Shown one piece after another: positions 16,937 to 28,171 of a stretch of 64,000 nucleotides of DNA (its first letter is position 1; each line of letters starts with the position of its first letter). The notes below the pieces were generated by a model, which was given only the letters and a program-made list of their open reading frames with translations, did not search any database and was not told where the DNA came from. The DNA comes from Algoriphagus pacificus (GTDB taxonomy: Bacteria > Bacteroidota > Bacteroidia > Cytophagales > Cyclobacteriaceae): contig NZ_JAFKCU010000002.1 of NCBI RefSeq assembly GCF_017254845.1, forward strand, positions 868,001-932,000. Reading direction: 5' to 3'. The position numbers and the translations under genes are program-made.

Positions 16937-17959
16937 CTAAACAGGGATTTCTTTAAAGGTTTTGGTAGATGCCCGCAATACCAATTCTGTTTTGAGACTT
17001 TTGAATTCAAGAGGAGTTTCTGGGTCTTGAATTTGATTCAGTAGTAAACCAGCTGCAATAGCCCCCATTTCAAATGGTTTTTGGTTGACACTACTTAATT
17101 GTGGAGTCACATAAGAGGAAATGGGCTCATCTGCATACCCTACAATTGATACCTGATCTGGGATTGATATACCTTCATTCTTTAAGACTTTGAAAGCTTC
17201 AAAAGCCAAATAATCACTGTATGCGAAAATTCCATCTACGGCATTCGATTTTAGGCAGGCACTTATTTTTTCAGCCAGTTCAGGGTCATTTCCTTCGAAA
17301 ACCAAATCCTCATTAAATGCTATTAGGTGTTTTTTTAAGGCTTCTTTGTAGCCCATAAACCGATTAAAGGAGGTGGAAAGAACTTTTGGGCCTTTGATGT
17401 GAATGATTTGGGTACAACCGGTTTGAATAAGAAAATCTACAGCTTGAAAAGCTCCTACAAAATCATCTGAAATCACATAGGAAGTTTCGATTTCTTCACA
17501 GATCCTGTCCATCAGCACTAGCGGAGTACCGCTGTCCAGCACTTCCTGTAAGTGGTCAAATTCATCGTTTTTCTTACAAATGGTCGCTAGAATTCCGTCA
17601 ACTCTTGCATCTAACAGAGTTTGAAAAGATTTGATCTCTTGCTTCTTTTTCTCATTGGAAGTGCAAATCAGTAATTGATAGCCTGCCTTTGAAGTGACGC
17701 TCTCAATTCCTGCCAAAACCCTACTATAAAAATGATGTGTGAATTCAGGGATGATTAAGCCAATGGTTTGAGTTTTATTTTCTACCAGACTTCTAGCAAT
17801 AGGATTCGGTCTATAGCCCAGCTCTTTTGCCAAAGCCAAAATTTGCTGCTTCTTCTTTTCACTTACTTTTCCTCCATTGTTCAAAGCTCTTGAAACGGTG
17901 GAGGGAGTCACGTTCAAAGCTTTGGCTATGTCGGTAATACTTACTCTTTTCTTTTTCAT
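16937..17959 (-). CDS. LacI family regulator of the fucose-type catabolic cluster
   Basis: A 340-residue LacI/GalR regulator. The N-terminal helix-turn-helix with hinge is textbook (ITDIAKALNVTPSTVSRAL, about residues 7-25, then YRPNPIARSL). Residues about 60-335 form a periplasmic-binding-protein-like sugar-sensing domain. It faces the aldo/keto reductase gene across a 187-base gap that contains a near-perfect palindrome (18033-18048), so it probably controls both itself and the rightward enzymes. The effector is likely a sugar or sugar acid released by these enzymes, but its identity is not visible. It is one of two LacI proteins in the window. Confidence 0.92.
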   Translation of the reverse strand: MKKKRVSITDIAKALNVTPSTVSRALNNGGKVSEKKKQQILALAKELGYRPNPIARSLVENKTQTIGLIIPEFTHHFYSRVLAGIESVTSKAGYQLLICTSNEKKKQEIKSFQTLLDARVDGILATICKKNDEFDHLQEVLDSGTPLVLMDRICEEIETSYVISDDFVGAFQAVDFLIQTGCTQIIHIKGPKVLSTSFNRFMGYKEALKKHLIAFNEDLVFEGNDPELAEKISACLKSNAVDGIFAYSDYLAFEAFKVLKNEGISIPDQVSIVGYADEPISSYVTPQLSSVNQKPFEMGAIAAGLLLNQIQDPETPLEFKSLKTELVLRASTKTFKEIPV

Positions 17960-18032
17960 TTCGGGCTTAAAATCCTTCTAAAATAGCAAAAAAGAGTCAC
18001 TTCTATCAACAGGGGAAGTAGAGTGCCAAGTT

Positions 18033-18048
18033 GGACAAACGTTTGACC
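18033..18048. promoter_or_regulatory. LacI-type operator between divergent lacI and enzyme genes
   Basis: GGACAAACGTTTGACC is palindromic with a single mismatched pair; the core CAAACGTTTG (18036-18045) is perfect. It lies about 75 bases from the leftward regulator start and about 100 bases from the rightward aldo/keto reductase start. The CG-centred dyad is the usual LacI/GalR operator form. The same core recurs at 48658 and 49883. Confidence 0.75.
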
Positions 18049-18146
18049 ACACAACTCTTGAATTGATTCATGATATTGTATTGGAAATTTAATTTCAATG
18101 GGATTTATACTTAGATGCCTTTACAAGAATATTTTATAGGATTAGG

Positions 18147-19178
18147 ATGCTATTAGGGAAAACAGGACTAGAGGTCCCATCTATGGTGATTGGTACCAGT
18201 TCGCTGGGCAATCTTTACCAAGCCAGTTCTTATTCAGAAAAACTGGAATTGGTAAAAACTGCCTTGGATTGTTTCCCTGGTCTTACGGTTTTTGACTCTG
18301 CTGGAAAGTATGGAGCAGGCTTGGCTTTGGAGTCTTTGGGGAAAGCTTTGAATGAACTAAATGTGCCCAAGGATCAAGTAATCATTAGTAATAAATTGGG
18401 CTGGAGAAGGATTCCTTTGGTAGGTTCTGAGCCTACCTTTGAAAAGGAGGTTTGGAAGGGTCTGGAATATGATGCAATTCAAGATATTAGCTATCAGGGA
18501 ATTTTGGACTGCTTTGAGGAAGGAAATGAGCTTTTGGGAGGATATGAATCTCAATTGGTTTCCGTGCATGACCCGGATGAATATCTGGCTCAAGCGAAAA
18601 ATGAATCTGATTTAGAAAAGCGCTTTCAAAATATATTAAATGCTTACCGGGCTTTGGCAGATTTGAAAAAAGCCGGGAAAGTGAAAGCTATTGGAGTAGG
18701 GTCAAAAAGCTGGGAAGTGATCCAGAAAATCTATGAGAAAGTTGATTTGGATTGGGTGATGATTGCCAATAGCATGACCATTTATAGCCATCCTCAGGAT
18801 TTGCTTGAATTTATGGAGCAGCTTGAAAATGATGGAGTGGGAATTATCAACTCGGCAGTATTCCATTCTGGGTTTTTAGTGGGAGGAGATTATTTTGATT
18901 ACCAATTAGCCAGTAAAGAATCCCCCTTATTTCAAAAACAACATCAATGGAGAACCAGCTTCTTTGAGCTCTGTGCTTCTCAGAATATTGATCCAGCACA
19001 TGCTTGTATTCAGTTTGGCTTAAACCTGCCAGGAGTATCTGCTTTGGCACTCAACTCGACCTCTCCCAAAAGAATCCAAAAGAATGCAGCTTTTTGCCAA
19101 ACTCCCATTGAACCGGGTTTTTGGAAGCACCTAAAGGAAAAACAATTGATAAAAAGAGATTCGAAAATCTCAATTTGA
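18147..19178 (+). CDS. Aldo/keto reductase (aldose or L-fucose dehydrogenase type)
   Basis: A 343-residue AKR barrel of the D-threo-aldose 1-dehydrogenase / L-fucose dehydrogenase branch (MLLGKTGLEVPSMVIGTSSLG start). The catalytic Asp50 and Tyr55 are visible in FDSAGKYGAG, a Lys in SNKLGW near 83 and a His in SVHDPDE near 136. There is no signal peptide, so it acts in the cytoplasm with NAD(P). As the first gene after the LacI operator, 10 bases before a zinc alcohol dehydrogenase and upstream of a GH95 fucosidase-type enzyme, it plausibly oxidises freed L-fucose or L-galactose at C1. That substrate is an inference from neighbours; no lactonase or dehydratase of the oxidative route is in the window. 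Confidence 0.85.
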   Translation: MLLGKTGLEVPSMVIGTSSLGNLYQASSYSEKLELVKTALDCFPGLTVFDSAGKYGAGLALESLGKALNELNVPKDQVIISNKLGWRRIPLVGSEPTFEKEVWKGLEYDAIQDISYQGILDCFEEGNELLGGYESQLVSVHDPDEYLAQAKNESDLEKRFQNILNAYRALADLKKAGKVKAIGVGSKSWEVIQKIYEKVDLDWVMIANSMTIYSHPQDLLEFMEQLENDGVGIINSAVFHSGFLVGGDYFDYQLASKESPLFQKQHQWRTSFFELCASQNIDPAHACIQFGLNLPGVSALALNSTSPKRIQKNAAFCQTPIEPGFWKHLKEKQLIKRDSKISI

Positions 19179-19188
19179 TAAATAGATT

Positions 19189-20199
19189 ATGAAAGAATTA
19201 TCCTGTAAGACTCCGGGTGAATTTGAATACAAGAATGCCCAAGAACCTGTTCTTTCCGAAGGAAGGGCAATTATTCAAATCAAACGCATAGGAATCTGCG
19301 GAACAGATCTACACGCTTTTGAAGGAACCCAACCTTATTTCTCCTATCCACGGACTTTGGGTCATGAATTAGCAGGTGAAGTTTCGGAAATTGAGTCCAA
19401 TAGCGATTTTCAGAAGGGAGACTTGGTGACCATTATGCCTTATTTCAGCTGTGGAACTTGCGTAGCTTGCCGTAAAGGAAAAACCAATTGCTGCCAAAAA
19501 ATCAGTGTTTTTGGTGTTCATGAAGATGGAGGGATGAGAGAATTTGTTTCTGTTCCTATTTCCACCTTAATCAAAAGAGAAGGCCTTCAGTTGGACCAGC
19601 TGGCGATGGCAGAGCCTTTTGCTATTGGAGCGCATGGCGTAAGAAGGGCAGGAGTAAAGCCCGGTGATCGGGTACTGGTCATGGGTGCTGGCCCTATTGG
19701 ATTAGGGGTAATGGAGTTTGCTAGAATTGCGGGAGCGGAAGTTATTGCTTTGGATATCAATGAGCAGCGACTAGATTTCTGCAAAAATATATTGAACATA
19801 ACTCATACTGTTAAAGCCAGTGAGCATACGAGGAAGGAAATCGAGGAATTGACAGCCGGGGATTTCTGTGATGTGGTGATTGATGCGACAGGTAATTCTA
19901 CAGCAATTCACCAGGGTTTTCAATACATGGCTCACGGAGGAATTTACGTCCTAGTCGGTTTGCAAAAAGGAGAAATAGCATTTTCCCATCCTGATTTTCA
20001 TAAAAGAGAATCCACACTCTTGAGTAGCCGAAATGCGACCAAAGCTGATTTCGAGCAAGTGTTGGAAGCTTTGGCAACCGGAAAAATCAAGGTAAAAAAT
20101 TACATCACCCATCGAGTAAATTTTGATGAGGTAAAATCAAATTTCCAATCTTGGCTGGATCCCAAAACGGGTGTAATCAAAGCCATGGTAGAAGTATAA
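19189..20199 (+). CDS. Zinc-dependent alcohol dehydrogenase (sugar acid / polyol type)
   Basis: A 336-residue medium-chain dehydrogenase. Catalytic zinc ligands are visible as Cys37 (GICGTD), His59-Glu60 (LGHE) and Glu142; structural zinc is held by the Cys cluster at 88, 91, 94 and 101/102; the NAD-binding motif is GAGPIGLG (about 166-173). This pattern fits the L-threonine / sorbitol / L-gulonate 5-dehydrogenase group. It follows the aldo/keto reductase by 10 bases and is 1 base before the next start, so the three are co-transcribed. It could oxidise a sugar acid from the fucose-type pathway, but its substrate is not determinable from sequence. Confidence 0.88.
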   Translation: MKELSCKTPGEFEYKNAQEPVLSEGRAIIQIKRIGICGTDLHAFEGTQPYFSYPRTLGHELAGEVSEIESNSDFQKGDLVTIMPYFSCGTCVACRKGKTNCCQKISVFGVHEDGGMREFVSVPISTLIKREGLQLDQLAMAEPFAIGAHGVRRAGVKPGDRVLVMGAGPIGLGVMEFARIAGAEVIALDINEQRLDFCKNILNITHTVKASEHTRKEIEELTAGDFCDVVIDATGNSTAIHQGFQYMAHGGIYVLVGLQKGEIAFSHPDFHKRESTLLSSRNATKADFEQVLEALATGKIKVKNYITHRVNFDEVKSNFQSWLDPKTGVIKAMVEV

Positions 20200-20200
20200 T

Positions 20201-21877
20201 ATGACCAAAAAGAATATTATTAAAATGCGTAAGAGTGTTGCATTCCTTTCAACTTTTATGATTTTCTCTCAGGTAAGCTTTGCCCAAATAGAGGAGAGAG
20301 CTAGGCCTGCAGAGTGGAAAAACTTAGTGGAAGGAGGTAAGTTTATTGATCTTTTTCAGCCCATTCCACCAATTGGAAAGTTGACTGCTGATACTTGGGG
20401 TACCGCTACGGTAAAACCTCGGTATGTGGATAATGGAATTGAAGATAATGAGTGGTCCTACTGGGGTGGCAACATCCTGAAGGGAGAGGATGGCCAATTT
20501 CATATGTTCGTCTGTCGATGGAGGGAAGACTCCTCCAAAGGGCATCATGAGTGGCCTAATTCCATAGTCGTTCACGCAGTTGCTGATAATTCCATGGGAC
20601 CATTTAAAGTAGTTGAGGAAATTGGAAAAGGACATAACCCTGAAATCTATCAAACTGCGGACGGGCGCTATGTGATCTATGTAATTGATGGATATTATGT
20701 TTCTGAGTCAATAAACGGTCCTTGGGAATACAGTAAGTTTGAATTTGACTCGAGAGATCGACCGATCATCGAAGGACTTTCAAATCTAACTTTTGCGCGT
20801 CGTGAAGATGGTTCCTACCTCATGGTTTGTCGTGGTGGAGGAGTTTGGTTCAGTAAAGATGGAGTAAGCACCTTCAATCAGGTTTCCGATGAGCGAGTAT
20901 ATCCACCGGTTGACGGTAGATTTGAGGATCCTGTTATCTGGAAAGACAATGTTCAGTATCACTTGATCGTCAATGATTGGTTGGGAAGGATAGCTTTTTA
21001 CCAGCGTTCGAAAGATGGAGTTCATTGGAAAACAGATCCAGGAGAGGCTTATATGCCGGGGATCACAATCTATGAAGATGGAACCAACGAAGATTGGTTT
21101 AAATATGAGCGGATCAAGATTTTTCAGGATGAGTTGGGAAGGGCAGTCCAAGCCAACTTTGCAGTGATTGACACTTTGAAAAATGAAGATAAGCCCAATG
21201 ATAGACATAGTTCCAAGAATATTGGGATTCCGTTGAAAGTCGGAATGCAGCTGGAATTGCTCAATAAAAAACCAATTACTGCCAGTACCAAATTTATCAA
21301 AGTATTGGTGAAAGCTGAGCAAGGATTCAACCCACAAGAGGACTTGGATTTGGCTTCTTTACGCTTTGGAGCATCTGAAGAAGTCAATTTTGGTAGAGGA
21401 GCAAAAGTGCTCGGTTCTCAAGCAAAAGGGTACGACTTGGAAATTACTTTTGAGGGAAAGGGCAATGGATTCAGGGAGGATAATTTTGCAGGAAAGATGA
21501 TCGGAAAGGATAAAAATGGAGCAATGGTTTTTGGATATTCCAGATTACCTTGGGTTGATTACAATCCTGCTATCCTTTCTGCTAGAAAGCCTGAAATTAA
21601 TATGGAAAAAGGAATTGTAAGGGTGAAAGTTGAGAATTTTGGTCAAATAAAATCCAAGAAAGCAAAAGTGTCAATTGAGGTTTTTGAAGGTGGGAAAAGT
21701 GCTTTTACCTCAGTAAGCAAAGTTCAAAAACTAGATCCATTTGAAGGTAACTGGATAGAACTTTCCTATGATCAATTTATACCGCTTGGCTCTGATCTGA
21801 CCTATAAACTCACCATTCATCCAATCGAAGGCGAATTGGAAGAGACGGAAGGCGAATTAAAAGATTCAGTGAATTGA
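20201..21877 (+). CDS. Secreted beta-propeller glycosidase-like protein of uncertain family
   Basis: A 558-residue exported protein. Two starts are possible: ATG 20201, one base after the previous stop, or ATG 20225, which gives a cleaner signal peptide (MRKSVAFLSTFMIFSQVSFA). Residues about 60-330 show repeating strands with motifs such as WSYWGGNILKGEDGQFHMF, NPEIYQTADGRYVIY and FEDPVIWKDNVQYHLI, the style of five-bladed propeller hydrolases (GH43/GH117-like). Several acidic residues sit at blade starts (Glu and Asp in IEDNEW and FEDPV), but I cannot assign a nucleophile and acid. The C-terminal 200 residues (about 340-558) are beta-rich, perhaps a second sandwich module. The operon context (fucosidase-type, acetylesterases) suggests action on a decorated glycan. 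I do not claim a CAZy family. Confidence 0.65.
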   Translation: MTKKNIIKMRKSVAFLSTFMIFSQVSFAQIEERARPAEWKNLVEGGKFIDLFQPIPPIGKLTADTWGTATVKPRYVDNGIEDNEWSYWGGNILKGEDGQFHMFVCRWREDSSKGHHEWPNSIVVHAVADNSMGPFKVVEEIGKGHNPEIYQTADGRYVIYVIDGYYVSESINGPWEYSKFEFDSRDRPIIEGLSNLTFARREDGSYLMVCRGGGVWFSKDGVSTFNQVSDERVYPPVDGRFEDPVIWKDNVQYHLIVNDWLGRIAFYQRSKDGVHWKTDPGEAYMPGITIYEDGTNEDWFKYERIKIFQDELGRAVQANFAVIDTLKNEDKPNDRHSSKNIGIPLKVGMQLELLNKKPITASTKFIKVLVKAEQGFNPQEDLDLASLRFGASEEVNFGRGAKVLGSQAKGYDLEITFEGKGNGFREDNFAGKMIGKDKNGAMVFGYSRLPWVDYNPAILSARKPEINMEKGIVRVKVENFGQIKSKKAKVSIEVFEGGKSAFTSVSKVQKLDPFEGNWIELSYDQFIPLGSDLTYKLTIHPIEGELEETEGELKDSVN

Positions 21878-21936
21878 TTTTGTTAAAGAATAATACAGTA
21901 CAAGAAAAATAAATCCCAACCCCAAAATTTACCGGT

Positions 21937-24393
21937 ATGAGACAATTGATTTTTTTCGTTTTGATGTTCATTTCCCTTTCTGTTTTTGCCCAGAAAGAGC
22001 AAGAGCTAAAGCTTTGGTACAAGCAACCGGCTGGAAAAGTCTGGACAGATGCCTTGCCTATTGGGAATGGAAGGCTAGGAGCCATGGTTTATGGCAATGT
22101 GGAAACTGAAATTCTCCAACTCAATGAGCACACGGTTTGGTCAGGTAGCCCAAACCGAAATGATAATCCTGATGCATTGAATGCCCTTCCTGAGATCCGG
22201 AAATTGATTTTTGAAGGAAAACAGAAAGAGGCAGAGCAGCTGGCTTCAAAAATGATCCAGACCAAGAAATCCAACGGTCAGATGTTTCAGCCTGTTGGTA
22301 ATTTGGAAATCACTATGTCAGGTCATGCTGACTTTGCAGATTACTACCGAGAATTAGACATTGCCAATGCTGTAGCCAAAACCAGTTATGTTGTCAATGG
22401 GGTTACATATACCCGGGAAGCCATTGCTTCGATTCCTGATCGGATCATTGCGGTGAGGCTAAGCGCCAGTAAACCTGGTATGATTTCATTCAGCGCAGCA
22501 TTTACAAGTCCCCATCAAAAGTCAGCTGTCAAGGCCAATGCTTCCAATGAATTAGTATTGACAGGCACTACTTCAGATCATGAAGGGGTACCTGGAAAAG
22601 TCAATTTTGAGGGGATCGCTAAAATCAAGACCAAAGGAGGCTCGCTCAGTCATACGGATACAGCCTTGGTTGTAAAGGATGCCGACGAGGCCACGATTTA
22701 CATTTCCATTGCTTCAAATTTTAATCGCTATGATGACCTCTCAGGAGATGAACACGCAAGAGCGATGGGTTACATGGAAAAAGCTTTTGCCAGAACTTTT
22801 GAAGCTATTCAGAAAGACCAGTTGGAGGCTTATCAGCACTATTTCAATCGGGTAAAATTGGATTTGGGTGACTCTGGGGCTTCTCAGCAACCTACCGACG
22901 AGCGCTTAAAGAATTTTAGAAATACCAATGATCCCCAGTTGGTGACACTGTATTACCAATATGGTCGATACCTGCTGATTTCTTCTTCCCAACCCGGAGG
23001 CCAACCAGCCAATCTGCAGGGTATTTGGAACAAAGACATGATGCCGCCTTGGGATAGCAAGTATACCATCAACATCAATGCGCAGATGAATTACTGGCCT
23101 GCGGAAAAAACCAATCTTTCGGAATTGCATGAACCCTTCCTAAAAATGGTGCAGGAAATGGCTGAGACCGGACAGGAAACGGCTAAAGTCATGTATGGGG
23201 CAAGAGGCTGGATGGCCCATCATAACACAGATATCTGGAGAATTACAGGCCCAGTGGATGCCATATTTTGGGGTATTTGGAATGGAGGTGGAGGCTGGAC
23301 CAGCCAGCACCTTTGGGAGCATTACCTGTATACTGGAGACCGTGAATTCCTGTCATCCATCTATCCGGTTTTAAAAGGAGCAGCTCAGTTTTATGCAGAC
23401 TTTTTGGTCGAAGACCCTCGAAACGGTTGGTTGGTTATCAACCCGGGAACTTCTCCTGAAAATGCCCCGCAAGCGCACGGAGGATCTTCTTTGGATGCGG
23501 GGACGACTATGGACAATCAAATTGTATTTGACGTGTTTAGTACCGCGATTCAAGCTGCGGAAATTTTGGAAAAAGACGCCTCATTTCAGGATACCTTGAA
23601 GCTTTTGAGAAAGCAGCTTCCTCCTATGCATATCGGGCAGCATGGGCAACTCCAAGAATGGCTGGAGGATATTGATGATCCTAATGATCATCACCGTCAT
23701 ATCTCCCATTTGTATGGATTCTTCCCTTCCAATCAGATTTCCCCTTTCCGAACACCAGAATTATACCAGGCTTCCAAAACTACCCTAATTCATAGAGGAG
23801 ATGTCTCTACAGGTTGGAGTATGGGTTGGAAAGTAAACTGGTGGGCCAGAGCCTTAGATGGAAATCACGCTTACAAATTGATCCAAAATCAACTTTCGCC
23901 TGTAGGAACCAACCAAGGAGGTGGAGGTTCTTATAACAATCTTTTTGATGCACACCCTCCTTTTCAGATTGATGGGAATTTTGGTTGTACTTCCGGAATC
24001 ACTGAGATGCTAGTACAAAGTGCCAATGGAGAGGTTCATTTACTACCGGCACTTCCTGATGCATGGCCTGATGGTAGTATTTCTGGAATCAAAGCAAGAG
24101 GAGGTTTTGAAATTGTGGACTTGATTTGGAAGGATGGAAAAATTGAGAAAGTGACTGTGAAATCTGATTTGGGAGGAAACCTTAGATTGCGAGTTCCCAA
24201 TGCCATGGGAACGAAAGAAGGCCCTTTGACTCCAGCAAAAGGTGATAATTCGAATCCTTTTTACTTCGTAGAGGAAACTCCTGCTCCAGTGATTTCGAAT
24301 AAAGCTAATTTGGAAAAACCTCAGTTGAATCCAGGCTATTCTTATGATTTGGCTACAGAAGCTGGCAAAACATATATATTGATGATGAATTGA
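21937..24393 (+). CDS. GH95 family glycosidase (alpha-L-fucosidase / alpha-L-galactosidase type)
   Basis: An 818-residue exported enzyme (signal peptide MRQLIFFVLMFISLSVFAQ). The N-terminal beta-sandwich domain opens with LWYKQPAGKVWTDALPIGNG and LNEHTVWSG, diagnostic of GH95. The (alpha/alpha)6 catalytic barrel contains ININAQMNYWPAE with the Asn pair used to activate water in family members, NPGTSPEN, and QIDGNFG with Asp679 at the position I take for the general acid. The C-terminal beta domain ends near YSYDLATEAGKTY. GH95 enzymes are inverting and remove alpha-1,2-linked L-fucose or L-galactose from side chains such as those of xyloglucan. Its place beside esterases and dehydrogenases supports a fucosylated, acetylated glycan as target. 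Confidence 0.92.
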   Translation: MRQLIFFVLMFISLSVFAQKEQELKLWYKQPAGKVWTDALPIGNGRLGAMVYGNVETEILQLNEHTVWSGSPNRNDNPDALNALPEIRKLIFEGKQKEAEQLASKMIQTKKSNGQMFQPVGNLEITMSGHADFADYYRELDIANAVAKTSYVVNGVTYTREAIASIPDRIIAVRLSASKPGMISFSAAFTSPHQKSAVKANASNELVLTGTTSDHEGVPGKVNFEGIAKIKTKGGSLSHTDTALVVKDADEATIYISIASNFNRYDDLSGDEHARAMGYMEKAFARTFEAIQKDQLEAYQHYFNRVKLDLGDSGASQQPTDERLKNFRNTNDPQLVTLYYQYGRYLLISSSQPGGQPANLQGIWNKDMMPPWDSKYTININAQMNYWPAEKTNLSELHEPFLKMVQEMAETGQETAKVMYGARGWMAHHNTDIWRITGPVDAIFWGIWNGGGGWTSQHLWEHYLYTGDREFLSSIYPVLKGAAQFYADFLVEDPRNGWLVINPGTSPENAPQAHGGSSLDAGTTMDNQIVFDVFSTAIQAAEILEKDASFQDTLKLLRKQLPPMHIGQHGQLQEWLEDIDDPNDHHRHISHLYGFFPSNQISPFRTPELYQASKTTLIHRGDVSTGWSMGWKVNWWARALDGNHAYKLIQNQLSPVGTNQGGGGSYNNLFDAHPPFQIDGNFGCTSGITEMLVQSANGEVHLLPALPDAWPDGSISGIKARGGFEIVDLIWKDGKIEKVTVKSDLGGNLRLRVPNAMGTKEGPLTPAKGDNSNPFYFVEETPAPVISNKANLEKPQLNPGYSYDLATEAGKTYILMMN

Positions 24394-27209
<2,816 letters not shown>

Positions 27210-27255
27210 ATCTCCAAATGATCTCACTACAGGCTTCCAACATGTAATAAAAAAT

Positions 27256-27289
27256 AAAACCCCGAATACTATGCAGTAATCGGGGTTTT
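27256..27289. terminator. Bidirectional terminator between the esterase operon and a tRNA
   Basis: AAAACCCCGA pairs with TCGGGGTTTT around a 14-base loop. It can end the rightward esterase operon and also the leftward tRNA, which finishes 3 bases away. Confidence 0.88.
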
Positions 27290-27291
27290 AG

Positions 27292-27365
27292 TGGGCCCAC
27301 TTGGAATCGAACCAAGCACCTACTGATTATGAGTCAGTTGCTCTAACCGAATGAGCTATAGGCCC
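27292..27365 (-). tRNA. tRNA with CAT anticodon (elongator Met, or Ile2)
   Basis: A 74-base cloverleaf on the minus strand. The acceptor stem GGGCCTA pairs with TGGGCCC (one G-T pair), with discriminator A. The D-arm is AGCTCATTCGGTTAGAGC, the T-arm contains GGTTCGATTCC, and the anticodon stem ACTGA/TCAGT encloses CTCATAA, giving anticodon CAT. It lacks the unpaired first base of initiator tRNA. Whether it is elongator tRNA-Met or a lysidine-modified tRNA-Ile2 cannot be settled by eye. No CCA is encoded. Confidence 0.92.
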
Positions 27366-27541
27366 AAAATCTTTAAAAACTTTCAGATTTCTAACCCTCA
27401 AGAAAACCTCTTGAATTCAAAATAGGATTAGATCAAAACCTGAATTAAAACCTCTTGTTTTTGGCTGAACAATGCCTGAAACCTTGGTTTTGGGAGTGCA
27501 ATGTTACATATTTGAACTCATATTCACAACCCAAATTCTGC

Positions 27542-28171
27542 ATGAAAAATGTTCTTGAAGCGGATTTTTTAATTTTTGATCTCGGTAATGTTATTGTCGA
27601 TATTGACTATAGAAAATCACTTGAATTGATCAAGAGAGAACTTCCTGAAAATCATCATGATAAGACTGAACTGTTTTATTTGACGGATTTTCACAAGAAA
27701 TATGAAAAAGGAGAAATCAGTTCAAGAATTTTTAGAGATGAAGTGAGGGCATATTTCAATCAGGATTGGAACGATCAGAAGGTGGATGAGCTTTGGAATT
27801 CATTATTGCTAAATATCCCAGGGGAAAGAATAGACCTGATTAAATCCCTGAAAGGAAATTTTAAGCTAGGTATTCTCAGCAATACCAATGAGATTCATAT
27901 CGAAGCAGTTTACAAGATGCTTCAAAAGGATTTTGAGTTGGAAAATTTCAATTCCCTTTTTGATCATGTTTTCCTAAGTCATGAAATGGGACTTGCAAAA
28001 CCATCCTCAGATATTTATGAAAAAATGCTTCAAGAATTAGATGCGAAAGCAGAAAACGTAGTGTTTTTTGATGATTTAGAAGCAAATGTAAAAGGTGCAG
28101 CTTCAGTGGGGATTCAAGCCGTGCATGTGACCGGACCTCAGGTCATTTTTGATTATTTAAAACATGTATAG
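27542..28171 (+). CDS. HAD family phosphatase (YihX-like)
   Basis: A 209-residue cytoplasmic HAD-IA phosphatase. I choose the ATG at 27542; the longer frame from TTG 27455 adds an unlikely 29-residue leader. Motif I is IFDLGNVIVDIDY, as in YihX-type enzymes, with nucleophile Asp13. Motif II is ILSNTNEIH, the Lys is in GLAKPSSDIY, and motif IV is VFFDDLEANV. YihX of E. coli dephosphorylates alpha-glucose-1-phosphate; family members are loose in substrate. The stop overlaps the M50 protease start by 8 bases, so the two are translationally coupled. Confidence 0.88.
   Translation: MKNVLEADFLIFDLGNVIVDIDYRKSLELIKRELPENHHDKTELFYLTDFHKKYEKGEISSRIFRDEVRAYFNQDWNDQKVDELWNSLLLNIPGERIDLIKSLKGNFKLGILSNTNEIHIEAVYKMLQKDFELENFNSLFDHVFLSHEMGLAKPSSDIYEKMLQELDAKAENVVFFDDLEANVKGAASVGIQAVHVTGPQVIFDYLKHV

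Noticed and set aside
27455-27541. TTG start for the HAD phosphatase
   Set aside because: It adds 29 residues rich in Trp and Cys with no counterpart in the family; the ATG at 27542 starts just before motif I.
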